Positions 7,065-11,932 of a stretch of 11,932 nucleotides of DNA are shown here, in pieces; position 1 is the first letter of the stretch, and the number at the start of each line of letters is the position of its first letter. The translations under genes were made by a program, and so were the position numbers. The notes under the pieces are model-generated. The model saw nothing but the letters and a program-made list of their open reading frames with translations, was not told the DNA's origin and searched no databases. Source of the stretch: Lysobacteraceae bacterium (GTDB taxonomy: Bacteria > Pseudomonadota > Gammaproteobacteria > Xanthomonadales > Wenzhouxiangellaceae). The stretch lies in NCBI GenBank assembly GCA_020201235.1, contig JAIVHD010000044.1:4552-16483 (forward strand). Reading direction: 5' to 3'.

Positions 7065-8429
7065 ATGAGTGAGTTCAGCCATTTCGGCACGGATGGAATC
7101 CGCGGCCGCGTCGGTGAAGGAGCGATCACCGCAGAATTTGCGCTTAAACTGGGCTGGGCCGCCGGAAAGGTCCTGTCCGAAGGCAGTTCGGATCATGCAA
7201 GTGTTGTGATCGGCAAGGACACGCGGATTTCGGGATACCTGTTCGAATCGGCGCTGGAGGCCGGATTTGCCGCAGCCGGCGTTGATGTGCTGCTGCTGGG
7301 CCCGATGCCGACGCCGGCGATTGCCCACATGACCCGATCGATGAGCGCGGCCGCCGGAATCGTTATTTCGGCTTCGCACAACCCGTTCGAGGACAACGGC
7401 ATCAAGTTCTTCGATGGCATTGGCCAGAAACTAGATGATGCGGTTCAGGCACGCATCGAGGCGATGCTGGATGAACCGATGACCCATGTGCTGCCGCATT
7501 GTCTCGGCAAGGCCCGCAGGATCGAGGATGCGACCGGGCGTTATGTTGAATACTGCAAGGGCACAGTCACCTACGGGACTCGCTTGCATGGATTAAGGCT
7601 GGTGGTCGATTGCGCCAACGGTGCCACCTATCGAGTCGCGCCGGACGTATTTCGCGAGCTTGGTGCGGCGGTGATCGCCATGCATCATGAGCCCGACGGT
7701 CTGAACATCAACCGGGATTGTGGCTCGACGCATCCAGAGGCAATGTGCCAGCGGGTGCTGGATTGCGGCGCGGATCTCGGGATTGCCTTCGATGGCGACG
7801 GCGACCGGGTGCTGATGGCCGACCACCGCGGCCGACTGATCGACGGCGACCAGATTTTGTTCGTGCTGGCGCGCGCGCGCGCCGAGCGCGATGCCCTGAA
7901 GGGCGGGGTGGTCGGCACCGTCATGAGCAATTTTGGGCTTGAGGAAGCGTTCGATGGCATTGGCATTGAGTTCGTTCGTTCACGTGTTGGCGATCGCTAT
8001 GTGCACGAGCAGCTGATCGCTCGCGACTGGCTGCTCGGCGGTGAGGCATCGGGGCATATCCTGTGCCTGGACCGGGCGACGACCGGCTGCGGAATCGTCA
8101 GCGCGCTGCAGGTGCTCGAGGCGGTGGTCGACTCCGGAAAGCCGCTGGCCTCGCTGGCCGAAGGCATGACAAAATACCCGCAGATCATCATCAACGTCCC
8201 GGTCAACGGCGCGGCACGGCGCCAGGTTGATCAGGATCGAACGCTCGCCGAAGCCGTCGCGCGGACCGAGAAGCAACTCGGCGGCGTCGGTCGCGTTGTG
8301 CTTCGGCCTTCGGGGACCGAGCCGGTCGTTCGCGTGATGGTCGAGGGGCGAGATCAAGCGCAGATCTGCGCGCTGGCTGAAGAACTGGCGGAAGTCGTGC
8401 GTCAAGGAGGCTTGAATGAGCAAAGATGA
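7065..8429 (+). CDS. glmM: Phosphoglucosamine mutase
   Basis: This encodes 454 residues (E. coli GlmM has 445). The enzyme interconverts glucosamine-6-phosphate and glucosamine-1-phosphate, an essential cytoplasmic step toward UDP-GlcNAc for peptidoglycan and lipopolysaccharide. The protein opens with the family start FGTDGIRGRVG. The active-site phosphoserine is Ser104 in ISASHNP, the metal-binding loop is DGDGDR at 243-248 (Asp243, Asp245, Asp247), and the C-terminal phosphate-binding loop is RPSGTEP at 414-420. The ATG at 7065 has GGGAGG nine bases upstream and matches family starts; a longer in-frame start at 7020 adds unrelated residues. The usual neighbours (folP, ftsH, secG or tpiA) are missing. 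Instead the 3' end overlaps an oxygenase gene by 14 nt, and that gene's ribosome binding site (8404-8410) lies within glmM. Confidence 0.96.
   Translation: MSEFSHFGTDGIRGRVGEGAITAEFALKLGWAAGKVLSEGSSDHASVVIGKDTRISGYLFESALEAGFAAAGVDVLLLGPMPTPAIAHMTRSMSAAAGIVISASHNPFEDNGIKFFDGIGQKLDDAVQARIEAMLDEPMTHVLPHCLGKARRIEDATGRYVEYCKGTVTYGTRLHGLRLVVDCANGATYRVAPDVFRELGAAVIAMHHEPDGLNINRDCGSTHPEAMCQRVLDCGADLGIAFDGDGDRVLMADHRGRLIDGDQILFVLARARAERDALKGGVVGTVMSNFGLEEAFDGIGIEFVRSRVGDRYVHEQLIARDWLLGGEASGHILCLDRATTGCGIVSALQVLEAVVDSGKPLASLAEGMTKYPQIIINVPVNGAARRQVDQDRTLAEAVARTEKQLGGVGRVVLRPSGTEPVVRVMVEGRDQAQICALAEELAEVVRQGGLNEQR
8404..8410 (+). promoter_or_regulatory. Strong ribosome binding site inside the 3' end of glmM
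   Basis: AAGGAGG, a near-complete Shine-Dalgarno, sits five bases before the ATG at 8416 and within the last glmM codons. It fixes the start of the oxygenase gene and implies translational coupling with glmM. Confidence 0.8.
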
Positions 8430-9417
8430 GGTTAAGCCGGCTGAAGGCGATTCGACTGCCGGTCACGATGCCGTGATTGAGAAATATGGCATTCCGGTGC
8501 TTGACCTGGAGGAATTCTGCGGCTATCCAGACTCATTTACCCGCGCGCTTGGAACGGCCTACCGCGAATACGGCTTTGCCGGAATTACCGGACACGGGCT
8601 GGACCCGCAGTTGATTGAGCAGGCCTACGATGCTTTCAAGCAGTTTTTCGCGCTGCCAGAATCGCTCAAGCGGCGCTATTATCAGCCCGGTGGCGGCGGA
8701 AAACGCGGCTACACCGGCGTTGGTATAGAGCAGGCAAAAGATCATGATGTGCCGGATCTGAAAGAGTTCTGGCATGTCGGGCGCGAACTGCAAGGCGAAA
8801 ACCCGTATCCGGATATTCTGTTGCCCAATGTCTGGCCGGAAGAAGTACCCGGCTTCCGTGATGCAGCACTTGCGCTGTATGGTGGATTGGACAACCTTGG
8901 ACAGCGATTGTTATCAGCCATTGCGCTGGACCTGGGCCTCGACAGCGGCTGGTTTTCTAGCAAAGTCGACCGTGGTAATTCGATTCTTCGCCCGATTCAC
9001 TATCCGCCGATTCGTAATGCTGTGCCCGGTGCCGTCAGGGCAGCCCGCCACGAAGACATTAACCTCATCACCCTGCTGATCGGCTCCAGGGAGCAGGGTC
9101 TTGAAATCCTCAATCGCACAGGTCAATGGGTGCCGGTCACGACGCTACCGGGCACGATTATTGTCAATGTAGGTGACATGCTGCAACGGTTGACCAATCA
9201 TGTCTATGCGTCAACCACGCACCGCGTGGTCAACCCCGCTGGTGAGGCTGCGCGCAGGTCGCGCTATTCGATTCCGTTCTTTTTGCATCCGAATCCGGAT
9301 TTCATGATCGAAACCCTTCCCGGGTGCATCGATGCAGACCACCCGAATCGCTATCCGCAACCAATCTCCTCGGATGATTTCCTGCAACAGCGCATCCGCG
9401 AGATCAATCTCGCCTAG
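8416..9417 (+). CDS. 2-oxoglutarate/Fe(II)-dependent oxygenase, isopenicillin N synthase-like
   Basis: This encodes 333 residues of a cytoplasmic non-heme iron oxygenase. The N-terminal DIOX_N region includes IPVLDLEEF, then a stretch of AYREYGFAGITGHGLD type (about 20-60). The catalytic jelly-roll carries the iron-binding triad His212-x-Asp214 (ARHEDINLITLL) and His269 (STTHRVVNP). The 2-oxoglutarate-binding RxS motif follows as Arg283-Tyr-Ser285 (RSRYSIPFF). GTIIVNVGDMLQRLTN is also a family hallmark. All catalytic residues are present, so it should be active. The substrate is unknown; the family spans antibiotic synthases, ethylene-forming enzymes, plant hormone enzymes and many uncharacterised bacterial members. 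Overlap and coupling with glmM suggest co-expression with amino-sugar synthesis but do not prove a shared pathway. It converges with kbl across an 80-nt gap. Confidence 0.9.
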   Translation: MSKDEVKPAEGDSTAGHDAVIEKYGIPVLDLEEFCGYPDSFTRALGTAYREYGFAGITGHGLDPQLIEQAYDAFKQFFALPESLKRRYYQPGGGGKRGYTGVGIEQAKDHDVPDLKEFWHVGRELQGENPYPDILLPNVWPEEVPGFRDAALALYGGLDNLGQRLLSAIALDLGLDSGWFSSKVDRGNSILRPIHYPPIRNAVPGAVRAARHEDINLITLLIGSREQGLEILNRTGQWVPVTTLPGTIIVNVGDMLQRLTNHVYASTTHRVVNPAGEAARRSRYSIPFFLHPNPDFMIETLPGCIDADHPNRYPQPISSDDFLQQRIREINLA

Positions 9418-9497
9418 CAGCCTGTCGAATTCTTCATCCAGCGATACGCGCGCTGCGATGATCCCCGTATCCATCGATCAATCAGGCCTTTGCCGGA

Positions 9498-10691
9498 CTA
9501 TCGGATAACCCCGAGTTTTCGTCCGATCCGTGTGAAGGCATCAACCGCCTGATCGAGGTGCTGGCGCTCGTGGGCCGCCGAGATCTGGAGGCGAATGCGG
9601 GCCTGGTCTTTTGGAACCACCGGATAGAAAAAGCCGATCACGTAGATCCCTTCGTCGAGCAGTGCGTCGGCCATTTTCTGCGCCAGCGGCGCATCGTAAA
9701 GCATGACCGGCACGATCGGATGTTCGCCCGGCTTGATGTCGAAGCCGGCATCGGTCATCGCCTGGCGGAAATAGCGGGTATTGGCCGCCAGCTTGTCGCG
9801 CAGGGCGCTCGACTCGTTCAGGAGTTCAAAGACCTTGAGGCTTGCCGCGACCAGTGGTGGTGCCAGCGAGTTTGAGAACAGGTACGGCCGCGAGCGCTGA
9901 CGCAGGATATCGATCACCGGCTGGCGTGCGGTTGTAAAGCCGCCCATGCCGCCGCCCAGCGCCTTGCCCAGCGTGGAGGTGATGATGTCGACTTTGTCGA
10001 GCACGCCGTGGTATTCGGGCGAGCCGCGGCCGGTGGGGCCGAAAAAGCCGCTCGCGTGGCAGTCGTCGACCATCACCAGCGCGTTGTAGCGATCCGCCAG
10101 CTGGGTGATTTCGTCAAGCCGGGCAACCGTGCCGTCCATCGAGAACACGCCGTCGGTTGCAATCAGTCGCGTGCGCTTGTCCTGCGTCTTTTTCAGCGCG
10201 TGCTCGAGCTCGTTCATATCGGAATTGGCATAGCGATGGCGCTCGGCCTTGCACAGCCGAATGCCGTCGATGATCGATGCGTGGTTCAGTGCGTCGGAAA
10301 TGATTGCATCCTCCGGGCCCAGCAACGGTTCGAATAGGCCGCCGTTGGCATCGAAGCAGGCTGCATACAGGATCGCGTCGTCCTTGCCGTGAAACTCGGC
10401 GATGACGTGCTCGAGCTCTTTGTGCAGGTCCTGTGTGCCGCAAATAAAACGAACCGACGCCATGCCGAAGCCGTGATCGTCCAGCGCTTGCCGGGCCGCC
10501 TTGATGATCTCGGCGTTATCGGCCAGGCCCAGATAGTTGTTGGCGCAGAAGTTCAGCACCTCGCCGCGCGCGGCCGTTCGAATCGCCACGCGCTGCGGGG
10601 TGGTGATGTGCCGCTCGCGCTTGTACAAGCCGGCCGATTCGATCTCGGCGAGTTCGGATTTCAGTCGTTCGTAGGTGACTGTGTCTGTCAT
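9498..10691 (-). CDS. kbl: Glycine C-acetyltransferase (2-amino-3-ketobutyrate CoA ligase)
   Basis: This encodes 397 residues, against 398 in E. coli Kbl. With CoA it cleaves 2-amino-3-ketobutyrate, the unstable product of threonine dehydrogenase, into glycine and acetyl-CoA; it is a cytoplasmic PLP enzyme of the alpha-oxoamine synthase family. The PLP Schiff-base lysine is Lys243 in [22 protein letters not shown] (Asp209) is the pyridine-nitrogen aspartate, and NHASIIDG (His137) and [10 protein letters not shown] are further family segments. The start at 10691 gives a full-length protein, although only a GGGG about ten bases upstream resembles a ribosome binding site. The gene lies downstream of tdh on the same strand, the reverse of the kbl-tdh order of E. 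coli. The two are separated by 189 nt, most of it taken up by an inverted-repeat element. Confidence 0.97.
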   Translation of the reverse strand: MTDTVTYERLKSELAEIESAGLYKRERHITTPQRVAIRTAARGEVLNFCANNYLGLADNAEIIKAARQALDDHGFGMASVRFICGTQDLHKELEHVIAEFHGKDDAILYAACFDANGGLFEPLLGPEDAIISDALNHASIIDGIRLCKAERHRYANSDMNELEHALKKTQDKRTRLIATDGVFSMDGTVARLDEITQLADRYNALVMVDDCHASGFFGPTGRGSPEYHGVLDKVDIITSTLGKALGGGMGGFTTARQPVIDILRQRSRPYLFSNSLAPPLVAASLKVFELLNESSALRDKLAANTRYFRQAMTDAGFDIKPGEHPIVPVMLYDAPLAQKMADALLDEGIYVIGFFYPVVPKDQARIRLQISAAHERQHLDQAVDAFTRIGRKLGVIR

Positions 10692-10725
10692 TGTTATTGG
10701 CCCCGATTCTAAAGCCTTTTTTGAG

Positions 10726-10761
10726 GAACCACAGATTACGCAGATTCACGCAGATTGAAAA
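10726..10761 (+). repeat. Left terminal inverted repeat of the tdh-kbl element
   Basis: This 36-bp arm is built of tandem units ACAGATT, ACGCAGATT and CACGCAGATT, ending GAAAA. It lies 34 nt from the kbl start codon. Confidence 0.85.
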
Positions 10762-10833
10762 CTGCCAAGAAAACCTCGGAAGAGTGAATATTTCTCGCAA
10801 AGGTTTCTAATGCATTGATTGCATGCTTCTTTA

Positions 10834-10868
10834 TTTTAATCTGCGTCAATCTGCGTAATCTGCGGTTC
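10834..10868 (-). repeat. Right terminal inverted repeat of the tdh-kbl element
   Basis: This 35-bp arm is the reverse complement of the left arm with two substitutions in the outer 31 bases and one base fewer at the inner end. It ends 12 nt from the tdh stop codon. Confidence 0.85.
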
Positions 10869-10880
10869 ATGCATTTTGGT

Positions 10881-11927
10881 TCAGCCGATCTCGCCGGTCC
10901 AGTCGCAGACGACCTTGCCGCACTGGCCGCGAGCCATCAGGTCGAAGCCGGTTTCGAAATCATCGATCGCAATCTGATGGGTTAGCACCTTGTGCAGCGG
11001 AAAGCCGGTCAATACCATTTGGGTCATCTTGTACCAGGTCTCATACATCCGGCGCCCGTAGATGCCGTGCATTTCCAGACCTTTAAAGATCACCTGGTCC
11101 CAGTCGATCGCCGTGCCGCTGGGCAACAATCCCAGCAGCGCGACTTTGCCGCCATGGTACATGGACTTGAGCAGGTCATTAAAGGCCTGCGGGTTGCCCG
11201 ACATCTCCATGCCGATGTCGAAGCCGTCGATGTCGAGCTCGTCGACGATGTCGAGCAAGCGCTCGCGGCGAACGTTGATGGTCCGGGTCGCGCCCATTTC
11301 GCGTGCCAGGTCGAGGCGATAGTCGTTGACATCACTGATGACGATATGGCGCGCGCCGACGTGCCGGGCAATTCCGGCGGCGATAATGCCGATCGGCCCG
11401 GCGCCGGTAATCAGCACATCCTCTCCGACCAGGTCGAATTGCAAAGCGCAGTGGGCGGCGTTGCCGAACGGGTCGAAAAATGCCGCGACCGCGCTCGGAA
11501 TCTCATCCGGAATGGGCCAGAGGTTGGTGGCCGGCACGACCACGTATTCGGCAAAGCCGCCATCGCGATTGACGCCGATGCCGATCGTGTGCGGGCACAG
11601 GTGCGGCTTGCCGGCGCGGCAGTTGCGACAAACGCCGCAGACCACGTGGCCCTCGGCCGAAACCCGCTGACCCTCCTCATAGCCGCGTACGCCGACGCCG
11701 ATTTCGGTGATGTGGCCGACGAACTCGTGGCCGATGACCAACGGCGGCTTGATCGTTCGCTGCGCCCACTCATCCCACTTATAGATGTGCAGATCGGTGC
11801 CGCAGATCGCGGTTTTTTCGAGACGCACCAGGACCTCGCCCGGGCCGGGCGACGGCACCGCGACTTCGCGCAGTACCAGGCCGGGTGCTGCTTCTGGCTT
11901 GACCAACGCGCGCATTTGACGGGTCAT
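10881..11927 (-). CDS. tdh: L-threonine 3-dehydrogenase
   Basis: This encodes 348 residues of a zinc-dependent medium-chain dehydrogenase that oxidises L-threonine to 2-amino-3-ketobutyrate with NAD+; Kbl then splits the product. Catalytic zinc ligands are Cys42 (AICGTDLH), His67 and Glu68 (GHEFVG). The structural zinc is held by Cys97, Cys100, Cys103 and Cys111 ([15 protein letters not shown]), each four residues beyond the E. coli positions. The Rossmann loop is GAGPIG (175-180), with Asp199 at the end of the second strand, as expected for [15 protein letters not shown] and [14 protein letters not shown] are strongly Tdh-specific. The ATG at 11927 lies five bases from the window edge, so its ribosome binding site is not visible. 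The internal Met5 would give a protein starting MRALVK, like E. coli MKALSK, and is an alternative start. The gene is transcribed toward kbl. Confidence 0.97.
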   Translation of the reverse strand: MTRQMRALVKPEAAPGLVLREVAVPSPGPGEVLVRLEKTAICGTDLHIYKWDEWAQRTIKPPLVIGHEFVGHITEIGVGVRGYEEGQRVSAEGHVVCGVCRNCRAGKPHLCPHTIGIGVNRDGGFAEYVVVPATNLWPIPDEIPSAVAAFFDPFGNAAHCALQFDLVGEDVLITGAGPIGIIAAGIARHVGARHIVISDVNDYRLDLAREMGATRTINVRRERLLDIVDELDIDGFDIGMEMSGNPQAFNDLLKSMYHGGKVALLGLLPSGTAIDWDQVIFKGLEMHGIYGRRMYETWYKMTQMVLTGFPLHKVLTHQIAIDDFETGFDLMARGQCGKVVCDWTGEIG

Positions 11928-11932
11928 GGGTG

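Larger units (their letters stand above)
10726..10868. mobile_element. MITE-like element with 35-bp terminal inverted repeats, between tdh and kbl
   Basis: The 143-bp block is bounded by arms at 10726-10761 and 10834-10868. Read from the outside in, both begin GAACC and go on to share the CAGATTACGCAGATT run; over the outer 31 positions the arms differ at only two. Each arm contains three tandem units of about 10 bp with core CGCAGATT (first unit ACAGATT or GCAGATT), ending in AAAA. The centre (10762-10833) is AT-richer than the genes around it. It has its own small inverted repeats: AAACCT (10771-10776) with AGGTTT (10801-10806), and ATGCA (10810-10814) with TGCAT (10820-10824). There is no coding potential and no clear target-site duplication. 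Similar CAGATTACGCAGATT repeats are, as far as I recall, scattered through some environmental bacterial genomes. RNA of either strand could fold into one long hairpin, so terminator, processing or mRNA-stability roles are possible. Confidence 0.75.

Overview
This 11.9 kb window looks like part of a GC-rich gammaproteobacterial chromosome. The order hemN then fnr, a GcvT/GcvH pair of Escherichia coli-like size, an FNR with the E. coli cysteine spacing, and Tdh and Kbl close to the E. coli proteins all point that way; the exact order or family cannot be read from the window. I see no rRNA, tRNA, CRISPR array, prophage or transposase. Most of the window is ordinary metabolism, with three places where something unusual has happened.

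Left part (1-1356). The 3' end of hemN is followed by an FNR-type oxygen sensor that keeps all four iron-sulfur cysteines but loses its DNA-binding helix-turn-helix at about codon 195. Right behind the break, in another frame, lies a piece of about 45 codons that reads like the middle of an ATP sulfurylase (Sat). The fnr promoter region carries two perfect palindromes.

Iron transport (1301-4336). A Fur-box-like sequence (13 of 19 matches) overlaps a -10 element in front of a lipoprotein iron-binding protein. A fused two-domain permease of the FbpB type follows. No ATPase gene is present here.

Glycine cleavage (4499-6077). gcvT and gcvH form a plus-strand pair. gcvP and gcvL are absent from the window. 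A convergent minus-strand gene (6290-6742) encodes a DUF962/Mpo1-like membrane protein.

Cell wall plus oxygenase (7065-9417). glmM overlaps by 14 nt a 2-oxoglutarate/Fe(II) oxygenase of the isopenicillin-N-synthase type, whose strong ribosome binding site lies inside glmM. The two are very probably translationally coupled.

Threonine catabolism (9498-11927, minus strand). tdh is followed by kbl, together converting threonine to glycine and acetyl-CoA; the glycine can feed the glycine cleavage system encoded nearby. Between tdh and kbl sits a 143-bp element with near-perfect 35-bp terminal inverted repeats, each made of tandem units of about 10 bp with core CGCAGATT, around an AT-richer centre. 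It looks like a non-autonomous, MITE-like or REP-like element inserted in the operon. It and the fnr/sat junction are the most interesting structures in the window.
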